Below, one piece after another: positions 43,377 to 55,069 of a stretch of 64,000 bases of DNA. The notes beneath the pieces were generated by a model. It did not search any database, was not told the origin of the DNA, and saw only the letters and a program-made list of their open reading frames with translations. A program made the translations under genes and the position numbers. Positions within the stretch are counted from its first letter, which is position 1; the number at the start of each line of letters is the position of its first letter. Source of the stretch: Linum tenue (Eukaryota > Streptophyta > Magnoliopsida > Malpighiales > Linaceae); contig CAMGYJ010000010.1 in NCBI GenBank assembly GCA_946122785.1, positions 15,537,467 through 15,601,466 on the forward strand, written 5' to 3'.

Positions 43377-45451
43377 CCGGCGAGTGAGATATGTGGCAGA
43401 GCCTATTTCTTTCGCCCCACTTCTCCACTTGGATCTCTGAACTCTGTTATTTTTCTTTTCTTTTTGTGTGTGAAATAGTACCGTTGTGAGCCGTTTTTCT
43501 TTTATCATCATGTCGAATATTGTTGTTTGTAATAACCTCGCCTGGAGCGAGAATGTGTGTGTGTTTTGTTTTATTTTGTCTTCTCTTTGAAGCTCAAATC
43601 TCCTACCCCGGAATTGTCCAACTTTAGATCATCAAGCCATTCAGTAACATCGTTCTACCCCCTATTTTACGCCATTGAGGGAGATGTCAATCTTAAGTGA
43701 GTGTGTGTGTTGTGGGGGGGGGGGGCGGGGGGGGGGGGGGGGGGGAGGGTAGTTTATTATTAGGCTTGTGTGTGTGATTGAATGTTTGGAGACTTGATGT
43801 ATGCCCAAATTTCAAAAATTTCAGGGCTCCAAGCAATGCGTGATCAAAGTGACCGGTTGTGTGTGAATCTTGTGTTTATTGGCATTGACCTTGAATTGTT
43901 TCTTGTGATCGAGTGTGTCCTATGATAATGATTGAGAAGTGCATTCAGATTATGCAAAGGTTTAGTTCTCATATGTGCAGAAATTAATGGATGTCTTGAC
44001 TTGATCACTTGTTGATTACAATTGCCATGCATGGTATTTTGTGAAATGGGAATTGATGATTGGGTGACTAGGTAGCCATGTGAGTTTTGTGTCGTTCGTC
44101 TTCTTCATGTGTGCTTAGATCCCTCTTACTATGGCGAGTAAAATCACTGTTGTCACTAGTGAGTATGATGGAGGCATAGGAGTAGTCCACGCCCAAAAGA
44201 TGATTGTCCCGAAACATCTTATTCCCTAGTCAACCACTTTGAGCCTTATGACTACGGGGTTCGTTCTAATTATAGGAGCTTCGCGCTTGTTGAGCTTAGT
44301 TGTGATTGATAGAACGACCCCACCTATTTTCTTCGTGTCTAAATTTGAGTCGTCCTTGTGTCTCGGAGCTCTCGCTTTTGAGTTCCATTGAGGTTCTACA
44401 TAGGAGGATTTTGCATGATTCTTGCTAGAATGAAACTGTAGTGTTGGAGGAAGTTCTTAAAAGAGAGCATTGGTTGTTAAATGTTAATGGGGAAAGTGTT
44501 TAACTCTATAGTACCCCTCAAAAAAAAAAAAAAAGAGAAAAAGAAAGGAAATTGAAAGTAGAAAAAGAGAAACGAAAAAAGAGGTAATAAAGCGGGCTAA
44601 ATGAAAATAGAGAGTTGCCACAAAAAGTCTAAGCATATGCTCTAGAAAGGGATTCTTGGTACTCAAGCCATTGAAACACCTAAGTTGTTTATGAACCTCC
44701 TTCACTGCCATGTTTGAAATGTGATAGCAAGACTAGGCCGAAGAAGTGTGCTTGAATGAAGTTCTTGGTTGGTAATGTTTTGGAAGAAGGGAAGTGTGCT
44801 TTTTGGCCGATGCTACCCAAAAGGCCGTTGATTGTAGGGAAGGTTCTTAATCAAAACCGTAGGACCGTCGAGTTTAGGTTGAAGATGTATGACCTCATGT
44901 TGTGTTTGCCACTACCCAAAAGGCCTTTTCCCCACGTCCAATACAATTGTCAGTCATTTGAACCCGTGTCTAAGACCTCCGGATAAGCTAGTGATGATAA
45001 CCATCTCGCGAACTCTAGCATTTATAGGTTCTTGCCGTGGTGAAGAGACGATAGGGTTGAGAGGTGATGAGTGTGCACATATTTTGCACAAAATGGTCCT
45101 GACCTCACTGGTCAAGAGGTTGAGTGATTAATTCTTTTTTTGCATGTCATATCATACATCGGTGAGGACCTAGGTTTCCCATTCGTTCATTCCTTGGACT
45201 TAAACTCTATGCATGGTTAGTTATGGTTGATGAGTGATCCCGTTGGAACTTGGATTGATGTTTGAACAAGGTGTGAAATTTTCATTTGCCCGATCTTGGT
45301 GTACCCGAATGTCGTTTGTGGTGGATGCCGATATTGTTTGCAACGGTTCATGTGTCGACGCCCAATTGCCATTGAGATTCGCCGGTTTGTGCCCTTTGAT
45401 TTGTCCCCAAGTTATGTTGATTAGGCTGAAATACTACCTTGGTTGAAAATG
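43377..45451 (+). other. 3' noncoding region of Ath4
   Basis: Collinear with 6635-8468 of Ath2. It has G-runs of 12 and 19 at 43714-43745 after CTTAAGTGAGTG, a purine tract at 44519-44610, and the conserved block at about 44907-45020 with AAAAGGCCTTTT. No gene seen. Confidence 0.7.
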
Positions 45452-45489
45452 GTTTGCTTGGGGACAAGCAAACGACTAAGTGTGGGGAG
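45452..45489 (+). promoter_or_regulatory. GGGA-capped hairpin and PPT of Ath4
   Basis: GTTTGCTTG, loop GGGA, CAAGCAAAC at 45452-45473, then CTAAGTGTGGGGAG before the LTR. Confidence 0.8.
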
Positions 45490-46381
45490 TGATTCGGGCT
45501 TAATTGTACACTTTTTACCCCCGTTCACCTTAGTCGTTTGAGGCATTTGGACTCCGGTTGGTTTGGTTTTACGCTAGGTTTTGTCTCGTTTTAGAGTGTT
45601 TCAGGCTATGGCAGGTGGAACCAGCCCTGGAATTGAAAGTTGGACGAAAAGGCGAAAAATCGGGTCAAAGCATGGAGGCAGCAGCAGATCACGGTGCAAG
45701 CAGTGAGTTCACGGTCAGGGAGACAATGAACTGGAAGCGAAAACCGAGAACATTCAGGCGTCCAAAAAAAATTTAAGATTAATTGCTATTCTAACCTAGG
45801 TAGAGATAAAACCCCTTTTGTTCAAAGATGTTTTTAAAGCTGGGTTTTCTTAGGCAAATCTTGTCTCTTATCTAGGTTAATGTAGGACAACCCTCCTTAT
45901 TCATGTTAGCACCTATGTTGATTGTGTTTTCCGGCCAAATTTCGATTCGAGTGTGAAGGTTTGGTAGTCCTTAGTCAATTAGGCCAAGAGAGCTACCTTG
46001 GTAGCTTAATCCGATTTCCTTGGCCTAAAGATCGAGATAGTGGTGTTTTATCACTTACTACACTTCCCTTGCGGTTCACAATCACCTCCACACATGTTTA
46101 CATTCATTCCGACAAGTTATGGTAGATAGTTAGGGGGAGCTACACCCGGGGTGAATCCTTCTCATTTGGAGTCAAAACCGACTTATTTTACTTGCATTTT
46201 AATTGTAGATCGTAGCTTTCAACCAACAACCAATCGCTAGATAATGTTTCAAACATTCGAAGTAGGGGTACATGGACTGGCCCGGGTTGACATTTAAACA
46301 TACTTGCCCTATATTGCACCCAATTGAGGTTTGTACTTGAGCTTTAATTGAGAGTTTTATTGTGGTATTTGGGTTGAGTCA
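45490..46381 (+). repeat. Ath4 3' LTR, internally deleted
   Basis: It begins and ends like 32088-33445, but about 560 bp are missing near 45770 (the 5' copy's 32370-32930), including most half-sites and the TATA box. About 60 bp absent from the 5' copy is present near 45830-45890 and is also seen in the solo LTR, so the 5' LTR lost that part. Confidence 0.85.
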
Positions 46382-46672
46382 GTTAGTCCAGTCAGCACGT
46401 TAATTAAAACCAACAAAGAATTGGACAGAAGCGGCTATTTTTGGTATTTCGCCAAACATGGCTATATTTTGCCAAACCGTTAAAGTTTTGGCTACACAGG
46501 TGTATTTTGCCTATTTTCTTAGTGATTTGTTCTCCGAGAAATATTTTTGGACTCTTATATGCGATGAGATTGACATATAATAGGTTAATATGTCAATCAA
46601 ACATTAATCATAATATTTTTAAAGTTCTTAATGTAAACCATACATGTTTCTAAGTCAAAACAATGAAGTTCT

Positions 46673-48077
46673 TGATTCGGGTCCAATTGTACACATTTTA
46701 TCCCCGTTTTCCTTAGACCTTTAAGGCATTTGTACTCTGTGAGGTTTGGTTTTACGCTAGGTTGCACTTTCTTGCAGTATGTTTTAGATCCTAACAGGTG
46801 AAAAAGATCCCGGAATCGAAAGTGGTGTGAAAAAGAGCGAAAACGAGCCAAAGGATGGAAGCAGCTTATGATCACGGCGGAAGCCGAGTTTTCACGGCCA
46901 GACAGATCGTGAAAAGAGAGACCGTGAATCACTGAAGGTCCAAAACGAAGGAAGGTTGAGATGAAGTTCCAGAACTAGAGGAAGACCGTGAACTCAAGCC
47001 ACAGATCATGAACAGACTTAGTGAACTGGTCTCGACATCACGGTCCAGGATGAATGTTCACGACCGTGAACTGTCTTCGATCTGGGTATAAAAGGAGGAT
47101 TGAGTTGAAGGAGAAAAAGGGAGGAGATCTAGTGTGAGAAACTTCTTCTTCTTCTTCTTCTTCTTCTTCAGATTTCCAGAGTGAGAAAGTGACGAGCCAA
47201 GAAGAGAAGAGGTTAGGGTTTCATCTTCAAGCAAGGTTTTGGGAATTTCTTCCCCAAAGGAGGATCACTACACCACAAGGAGCAAGGCTAGCATCTCCAA
47301 GATGGTTTCCCTTACCTAGCATGGAGTAGTCCCTTCTTTCACTTGGGTGTTTGTAAACCCTAGTTACACAATTATGTGAGTGTTTGTATGGATTGAATCA
47401 TTTGTGTTTGGGTGTGTTTTAATACAAATTTATGAGGTATTTTCGTGGAGATTGAATATGTTTGTGCATTTCAATGTCTTATGCCATTTTAACCTAGGTA
47501 GAGGGAAATCCCCTGTGTGTAGAGGCTTGTAAAAGGTGGATTTCCTTGGGCAATTTGTGTCACCTACTTAGATTGAATTAGGGCAAACCTCTTAATTCGT
47601 ATTAGCACCTAGGGTTGGTTGTAATTTGGCCGTTCAAACTCCGATTTGAAGGTGAAATCTAGGCAACCCTAGTACATAGGCCAAGAGAGCTACCTTGGTA
47701 GCTTGGATCGGAATCCCTTGGCCTATTGACCGAGTGAGTGGCGTTTGTTCACCAGTTGGACTTCCCAATGGTTTACAACCGCCTTTACCACACATATGCA
47801 TTCGATCCGACAAGTCATGATTGCTAGCTAGGGGTAGAAACACCTTGGTGAAGCCTTCTCAATTAGTGTCCAATCCATTTACTTTTCCAATTGTTTAAAT
47901 TATAAATCGTAGTTTTCACCAAAAACCAATCGCTAGATAATGTTTCAAACAATCGAAGTAGGGGTATATGGACCGGCTCATGGTTTACATTTCAACATAC
48001 TTGCCATATATTGCACCCAACTAGGTTTATTCTTGGGCCTTAATTGGGGTTTTTAGTGTGATATTCGGGACGAGTCA
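46673..48077 (+). repeat. Solo LTR of the Ath4/Ath1-like family
   Basis: 1405 bp, TGATTCGGGTCC...CGAGTCA, with TTCACGACCGTGAA at about 47056 and a TATA box in GGGTATAAAAGG at about 47087. No PBS or internal region follows. Flanks GTTCT (46668-46672) and GTCCT (48078-48082) match at 4 of 5 bases, consistent with LTR-LTR recombination after insertion. Confidence 0.75.
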
Positions 48078-50435
48078 GTCCTGATTCTTATTAATTAACA
48101 AATGTTAACTCTTGGCTAAACTAATCATAGGTTTATATTGAAAATTCCCCCATTTACAAATAATGGTTCGTAGCCTGGTGATAAAGTTCCTGACCGTGAA
48201 CGGTTGAAACTGCCATGAAATCGTGGATCACGACCCAAATACTCGGGCTACGATCTCTTCCTGTTTGCTTGCAAATCTCCTCGCCTTCAACTCACACTTG
48301 GAGGTCTATTTCCTTCCACATTGGCTTAAACCGAACTAATCTTGGCCTAAACAAGTCTAAACACAATAGGGGTAATCGAGGCTAGAATGCAAGGCTTACA
48401 GCTCGTTCGCACATAATTAAGACATGAAAACACATAGATTAGGGAGACTAATAACCAAGGATTTTGAAAATGTACAGAAGGCTATAAATAGAGGGAATGA
48501 CCCATTAGCTTAATAAGGCTCCACAAACACACAAATTTCCAGTAACACTCTACACGAGTGGTTAGTCTAGTCAAAGTATAGGGGTGTGCAGCTAAGGAGT
48601 TATTGTCATCATCAATGGTGGTACCTTCTTCACCTCTATTTAGCTAGTCGACATCGATTGTATTAGGATGTAATCTTGTTTATTGTTATGTGAATTAATG
48701 CTATGAATTTATCTAATGCTTGTGTTTGTCTATGAATTTTTGATACATATTGCTATGTATGATGCTTTTAGTGTGATGGTCATTGATGGTTCTATAGTAT
48801 GAATTATCTTAATACCATAGATGTTTATGATTCTAATGCTACTTTATGCATTGTTCTTAGTATTTCTTGGATTGTCAAAATATGACCTTCTAGGGATACC
48901 TTATTGATGTTCCATGAGTAGAGATGGAATGATCAACAATCTATGCTTCGAGTAATATCAATGCTTGATTGCTAGATAATCAATGATATAGACTATATTT
49001 ATGGTTTGTAGAAGCCCAGAATTAACTATATCTTATCCTTACTTCCTTGCTCTTCATTGATTAGGTAATGGCATGAAATGAAAGCACGCGTTAGCTAGTT
49101 AAATCTCTATTACAAGAGGCACATGCACGAGTAGAGAGTGGCATAAGAGAAAGGGATATGGTGTTACAATAGTTGAATCATCGATGCATGATGTGATTGC
49201 ACCCTAATTTTCCATGCGCCCTAATTTTCCATGATTGTCTTCGAGTTCACTACCTCTTACAATAACATATATTTACTTGTATGCATCTACAAATCAAAAA
49301 CGCCTAAACAACTTTACTCTTCTTGGTTGCTTATTCAATTCATGTATGTCAGAATGGTTGGTGCGAGTAGTTATGTATCAGAAGACCTAAAGGAATATGA
49401 ACCTAGGACATCCTAGGACTTGTTACTACTTGCATGAATACTGTCGCAACTCGCAACCACCCCTCAAAATCGGGGGCTCTGTTGCGTGATGCTCAGAGTC
49501 GCCATCGATCTTAATAGAAGTGAATCGAACACTTTTCTTCCGGCTTCAACCTAGGGGTCAAAACCGGGATATGGTATGTGAATAAGAAGATTCTAGGTTC
49601 GGGAGTACGGTTACTTTTGAGTAAGTGTATTCACACCCCACACCGCTCAAAAATTGGTACTACTTAAATCGATAAGTTTTTAAAAGAGTTGAGTGTATTA
49701 TTATTATTTGGCCTAATGCGTATTTAATTATATGGTTCGATTAATTAGGTATTTGTTATTTAAAATTATTAATTTCGTATTTTGGATTCGAATTGGACTA
49801 ATGAGTTAAATTAGACTTATTGATATACAAGGATTTGATTATCCGTCTATTGTCGCAAAATCTCGAAAGTAAAGAAAGTATTTTTTTGTTAGTTGGACTC
49901 GAACCTATTGGTTGCCTACGTAACCGATAGGGATCAAAGTCCACGTAGTTCGTTGAAATTGAGGGGTTTTAAAATGTTGAGTCTCACACACATTGGAATG
50001 TGGAGAAAATTTGTTAGTTGAACTCGAACCTATTGGTTGCCTACGTACCCGAGTAGTCGAGATTAAAGTCCACATAGTTCGGTCTTTGAATGGTTTTGGA
50101 AAAGAGAAAGCCTAGCACGTTCTATTGATTGTGTTTAGGATTGGGAATGATTTTGTAGGAAATAATTCTGATATGTAATTTTTATGTTTTCAACCTTAAA
50201 AGCGACCACAGGCTATTGACCATAATTTCGTACTTAGGATTTTTTAGGAGAAAATATGTAAACGAGCAAAAATGACTTTCAAAAGTCGATAGTTTCAATG
50301 GGATTTGATTATAATAAGAATTTTCAAGAGATATGTTCTTGGTATTAACCTAGGATCGGAGGATCGTATCACATTCGACTCGATTTAAGTATTATGGTTA
50401 TTTAACTAAAAGAGATTGATTTTTGATTAAGTGGC
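48078..50435. other. Unassigned repeat-like sequence, no gene
   Basis: 48180-49200 has LTR-like features (a TATA-like CTATAAATAG at about 48482 and 'gctagataatc' at 48970). 49440-49660 resembles leader text common in plant Ty3/Tat elements ('ctctgttgcgtgatgctcag', 'ggttcgggagtacggttac'). A sentence containing ACCTATTGGTTGCCTACGTA occurs twice, at about 49905 and 50028. Boundaries and family are not established. Confidence 0.35.
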
Positions 50436-50525
50436 AGGCGGCCAGCCTAGTGGTTGGACGTCCTGACTGGTGAATCTCATGAGCGGGAATTGCTTAGATC
50501 GAGCCTCAATAAAGGCTACGTTTCT
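50436..50525 (+). repeat. tRNA-derived SINE-like remnant
   Basis: GCCAGCCTAGTGGTTGGACG resembles a polymerase III A box, and TTAGATCGAGCCTC about 40 bases later resembles a B box (GATCGAGCC). No poly(A) or target duplication was confirmed, so this could be a SINE head or chance. Confidence 0.4.
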
Positions 50526-50620
50526 TGGTGTCGTTTTTTGAGCAGAAGGAAGGTGGCAGCGAGTTGTTTTCAACAAAGAAGAAGGGCATTTTGGTCGTTT
50601 TATTTTGGGTTAATACCTTC

Positions 50621-51211
50621 CAATGCAGTCAAAATCGGGTTTTAAAACTTAAAAACTTACGGTTTTACGCTTTTAGGTCACCAAAACGCTTTCGTTTCTA
50701 TATAAAATCGTTAGTGCATAAAATCGAACAAAATTACGTTTTAAAGCTTAAAATCTTACACTTTTATGCTTCTAGTTCACCAAAATGCTTTACGCTTTTA
50801 CGATTTTAGTTCACTAAATGGATATTCTTTGTAAGAAATTAATTACAAAAGTATATTTTAAAGGGAAATCACCAATAATATGATACATTTGAGATTAAAA
50901 GATACATACCAGGTACATGGATGCATTCTCATCTTCAATACAATAATAAAATTCACCAGCTAGGCCATTCTCAAATTCTGGGGAATGTGGTTTATTATTA
51001 AGATTATTTATGTTTATGAACTTATTGTTAAGATGCTATAAGTTGGTCTACTTTGGACATAAATTGAAGGTATTTATTAACTTATCTAAATTCCTAGCAC
51101 TCATATTTTTTACATAGTATATGTCATACTTAACAACTTTTTAGTTATTTTTACATAGTTGATTTTACCCCTTTTCCGCTTCTAGGTAGAATCGCGCTTT
51201 TGACTGCATTG
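50621..51211. mobile_element. hAT-like MITE (hAT3) inside the MU2 TIR
   Basis: The inverted ends CAATGCAGTCAAAA and TTTTGACTGCATTG are perfect. Flanks ATACCTTC (50613-50620) and ATACCTTA (51212-51219) match at 7 of 8. Internal repeats of CTTTTACGCTTTTA-like text; no transposase. Confidence 0.82.
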
Positions 51212-51549
51212 ATACCTTATTCTGCCACGAACTATCAGCATATAATCAACTTTGACCCGTGGTTTTAGAAATTAACATCTTGGCCTCAACTATGCACCAT
51301 ATGGACTCAATTGGTCCGACTCTTAAATTTCCGCCAAATTAGACGGTCAACATCATTGACCGTTAGTGAATCAGCCTTCTACGCTGACGTGGATGCCATG
51401 TAGAAAATAAAAATTAAATAAATTAATAAAAAAATCTTCATTCTCTCTCCTGGCCCACACATCCCCAAACCTTACCCAACCCTTCTTCCCCAGTTCCCCT
51501 TGACAGCCGCTTTTGAATTACCATCTTCACTTTCCTCCCTCTAACCTCG

Positions 51550-51822
51550 TTGATGTACCTCGCGAATCACTCCGGCAGCGGCGGACAAAAACCCATCCCG
51601 CCAAAAGCCTCTTCTTGGGTCTTTCTTCCCTTCCCCCGCTTCTTCTTCTTCTTGCCCATTTTAGTCATTGCGATTCTCTTTCTGGGTTCGACCGTCGAAA
51701 TTAAGGGGAGATTCCCCACTCCACTTCAGCTTCCAGGAACCCCCAATTTGACCTCCCCTCAAGCAATTTCCTCTCTCCGCATAGAAACCATCCCCTCTCA
51801 ACTTACCTGCTCCACGAGGTAA
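51550..51822 (+). pseudogene. Exon-like frame captured in MU2
   Basis: A 90-codon frame runs through a hydrophobic segment (FFFFLPILVIAILFLGSTVE) with a Pro/Lys-rich N-terminus, like a type II membrane anchor. It ends next to a donor-like CACGAG|GTAAAA. This looks like a first exon plus intron start taken from a host gene. I cannot name the source; it could also be an unrelated open frame. Confidence 0.4.
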
Positions 51823-52964
51823 AAAATCCTTTCCAAATTTCAACACTGATGACTTCCCAAAATTCTACAAACCACCAAAGCCATAACCACAACTCTAATT
51901 TAAGAATTCACATTTGCACTTAATTTCTAGACCAGAGCACAACTACAAGAAGCTAATAATAAGAAAACCATCACCTAGTTTTCTGCCTCCATTCTTTATA
52001 GGAGGAGAAGCGCAGTCGCGGGCTCGTCGTAGTTGAGCTGTTTGTGGGGCAGGGACACTCGACCTCACCGGAGAAGAAAGTGTTGTTGTCGAACTGGGGA
52101 GATGGGATTTTGGCTTCCTGACACTCACGTGCCTCCCGAAGATCCGTCTCTATCAGAATAGGGGTTGCGACCGATGCTTAAGAACCAGATCCGTCTCTGT
52201 CTCTGGTGGCCCTTTTTCTCCTCGAAGATTGACCCTCAGAAATAAGAATCGAAGAAGAAGCAGAGTATTCGAGATCTCGCTGTGAGAAGAGAAGGACTAA
52301 CATGGTTGGCGATGGTGTTTTGTTTGGGGAGGAGGGGATGGGATTGGATGATACGCCGGCGGCCAGCGGTAGTTTGTAATTGGGTTGAAGAGAGAGAGAG
52401 AGAGTGTTGAGAGAATTTCTTTTGGAGGAAGAAGGGTTGGGAAAGTGTTTATGTTTGTGTCGGCACTGGGCAGAATGAGGAGAGAGAAAGGAGATTTTTC
52501 TCTTATTTTTTATTAATTTTCAGTTTACATTTTAATAAGGAAAATAATTTTAATCTGAATTTTTTTAATAATTTTTAGACCGACGAGGTAATGATATGGT
52601 GTATTGACCGTAAAACCACGCGTTGGGTCAAGTAAGTTTATATGATGTATAGTTGAGGTCATGATGAGAATTTCTAAAATCACTAGCCAAAATTGATTAT
52701 ATGTTCATAGTTCATGCCAAAATAAGGTATTAACCCTTTTATTTTTTATCAGAATGGGTTATAAACTGTTTTTAAGACGAACGAAAACCTAGCCCATTCT
52801 CAACCGCGGCCAGGCGCCTTCATTTCTTCCCTCTTTATCTTCGTCTCACAAAGTAGAGGGGAGTGACGGTGACCGAAGTTCGTCCCCGTCGTCGACCTCC
52901 TTTTTCCTATTCTGCCTCTCTCTCTCCATTTCTGGTAACGACGAGAAGGAAGAAAGGAAAAACA

Positions 52965-53023
52965 ATGCGGCGGTGGGAAGACGACGATGGTGAGACCGAC
53001 GATGACGATCGATGGCGACTAAG
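52965..53023 (+). CDS. Possible first exon of a split gene
   Basis: The ATG opens MRRWEDDDGETDDDDRWRL and stops at a donor AAG|GTAAAAG. Upstream (52800-52964) is pyrimidine-rich, UTR-like. The following intron would contain MU3; an acceptor-like GATTTAG| lies at about 54314, after it. It may be a gene fragment; function unknown. Confidence 0.3.
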
Positions 53024-53147
53024 GTAAAAGTTTTATTTTGGGGCTTGCATGTAGGATTTTCTAGTTTGAGGGGGTTCTTGAAGTTCTGATCTTTTTTATG
53101 TGTTTTTTGTTCTTTCCTGGATTCGATCGAGCGGGAAAGGAAGTCGC

Positions 53148-54288
53148 GGATTTCTTTCCAGAAATAACACTGTTTAAAAAAAATTACAAAATAGCACCAA
53201 ATCCCGAAAAAATCTAAAAATAACATCCTTTCTCGAAAACCGCCACCCCACCCGCGGTTTTCCATGAAAAACGCATGGTTACGGGGCGGCTTTGAAAACC
53301 GCTCGGGGTGGGGGCAGTTTGGTCCAAAAAAAAATTTCCCGAAAAATCCTAACTTAGGTGGAAACTTCAAACGAACGTATCTTTGTGTTCAGACATCCAA
53401 TTGTCGCGATTTTTTTTTTATTTCACATAACTTTTCGAGATCTTGCAAGCCGCAAACCGCCAAAGTCCCGCCAAAGTCCCATAAAAATATCGTTTGCTAC
53501 CCCGAGCAAGCTTTTTTTTGATTTCGTCAAACTTTGAACGACCATAACTTTGTGCTTAAAAATCCGAACGTCATGCATTTTTTTTCATTTCGCATAACTT
53601 TTTAAGGACTACAACTTTTTTCATAGACATGATTTCGGAATGTACGTGGATTTGTGAAAAGGGAAGGTAAAGTTATTCCCAAAATCTTGTATATCCCATA
53701 ATAATTCCTATTTTGAAAATTTCTTTCTAGTGAAAATTGTAGTCCTTCAAAAGTTATGCGAAATGATAAAAATCCATGATGTTCGGATTTTGGAGCACAA
53801 AGTTATTGTTGTTGAAAGTTATTGAAGATTTTTAGCGTTCAAGGGCTAAAACTTTGTCAATGTGTAGTTGTTTCAACAATGGAGTAGTAGTTTGGTAGTG
53901 TAGATATTGTACTAAATTTAGTTAACTATTTATAATATCAGGGTTTCGAACCACCACCCCCACAACATGTTGCTTTTTTTTAATCTCTAATAAATAAAAA
54001 GATTTAATATTGGATGATGGTGTTTCGAGCCAAGGACCTCTTGCATACAAAGAAACAACTGAACCAATTATACCAAGACCACTTATGGTTATTATATGGG
54101 GAAAAACATTTATTACAAACCGCTCCGGCCCCATGCGGTCAACAAAACCGCCCCCTACCAGTGCGGTTTTCGTCGAAAAACGCGCCCCCACCTTGCGGTT
54201 TTCGAAAAAGGGTGCTATTTTTGGAATTTTTTGGGACTGGGTGCTATTTTTGGATTTTTTAAAACATTGCTATTAATGGAAAAAGTCT
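53148..54288. mobile_element. MU3: Mutator-like TIR element
   Basis: The TIRs run over about 80 bp: TTTCCAGAAATAACACTG at left against the reverse complement of the right end, TTTCCATTAATAGCAATG, then AATAGCACC and GAAAACCGC in both. Flanks GGAAGTCGC (53139-53147) and GAAAGTCGC (54289-54297) match at 8 of 9. No transposase. Inside, 53940-54090 has two tRNA-B-box-like phrases on the minus strand. Confidence 0.78.
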
Positions 54289-54399
54289 GAAAGTCGCCAG
54301 CTTAAGATTTAGCCAGAGACAGAGACGACGGTGAGGACGAGGCGCCGACGAGGATTATGGACCATCGGCAGCTGATGCCGCAGAGGCTGCCGCAATGGG

Positions 54400-54998
54400 T
54401 GTGTTTCTTTCTTACTTCTGTGGTGATATGATCCAAATCCGAAGAGAATCCTCGAACTCGGATGATATGATCAAAGTACGCAGCCTTCCTTCTTTTTTAA
54501 GGATTTTCGAAGCTTTTCTTCTTTCTTGAACAACTTGAAATAAAAGACAGATACGGAATCAATCGGACAATCCCAACACGTGATAATGGGCAATTGGTAT
54601 ATTAAACCAATCGGATAGAATCAACTTGTGAAAAGGGGCAATTGATATATGGTAGATGCTCGCCACAACTAGACGCGTTCTCTAGTTGATAAGAGACACA
54701 TGAATTTCCTGGAGACTCTCGACAGAAGCTTGCAGAAACGTTCACAAAGGAACACGAGTAAAAACTCATAATTGATAACTTGAATATTTGTTACAAAATT
54801 CGTTGATCTTACATCCTCTATTTATAGAGGTCATAAAACATAAATCTAACCTAAAAGGAATAGGAAAACAAATTCCAAACTAACTAGGAAACATAATACT
54901 AATTAAATAAGGACAAAAACTACTAATTAAACTCCTACATAACCATAATAAAAAATTAAACAAATAATTTCAAATAATAGCACCGCTACCCGGTATGT
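54400..54998 (-). repeat. Probable solo LTR fragment, minus strand
   Basis: On the minus strand it reads like a plant LTR: an AT-rich U3, CTCTATAAATAGAGG as TATA box (about 54818-54832), then an R/U5-like stretch. No PBS or paired copy is seen, and the ends are not defined. Confidence 0.4.
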
Positions 54999-55069
54999 AT
55001 CCTTCTTCTTTTTTTTGACAAAAGATAATCTTATATTGATTTAAAGAAGAGATAGTTACACCTTGGAAA

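Larger units (their letters stand above)
32088..46381 (+). mobile_element. Ath4: Athila-like LTR retrotransposon without RT/integrase, split by Ath5
   Basis: The 5' LTR (32088-33445) and 3' LTR (45490-46381) begin TGATTCGGGCTTA. The exact target duplication GTTAG is on both sides (32083-32087, 46382-46386). The order is LTR, PBS, decayed gag-protease, hairpin motif, G-run, env-position ORF, noncoding 3' region, hairpin-PPT, LTR. This is the same order as Ath2, again with no RT or integrase between the protease and the hairpin. The element is old: gag has many stops and the LTRs differ by large indels. Confidence 0.9.
30679..46511. mobile_element. MU1: Mutator-like TIR element, split by Ath4
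   Basis: The left end GGCAAAATCCATCTGTGTAG and right end CTACACAGGTGTATTTTGCC (46492-46511) are imperfect inverted repeats extending about 80 bp. An exact 9-bp duplication TATTTTCTT flanks the element (30670-30678, 46512-46520), as for Mutator-like elements. Removing Ath4 (with one copy of its TSD) leaves about 1.5 kb. The interior, 30846-31950, is C/T-rich then mixed, with exon-like text (31168-31506) but no transposase; it may be captured gene sequence. Confidence 0.88.
50607..52736. mobile_element. MU2: Mutator-like, Pack-MULE-like element
   Basis: Long imperfect TIRs (>90 bp) start GGGTTAATACCTT; the left TIR is split by hAT3 and resumes at 51220 with ATTCTGCCACGAACTATCAG, matching the reverse complement of 52620-52736. 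An exact 9-bp duplication TTTTATTTT flanks it (50598-50606, 52737-52745). The interior (51428-52500) is GC-richer and exon-like; no transposase. Confidence 0.88.

Noticed and set aside
54008..54080. tRNA-like sequence on the minus strand (A-box and B-box-like phrases)
   Set aside because: No cloverleaf with CCA-ready acceptor could be drawn by eye; it may be a SINE head, but the support is too weak to annotate as tRNA.
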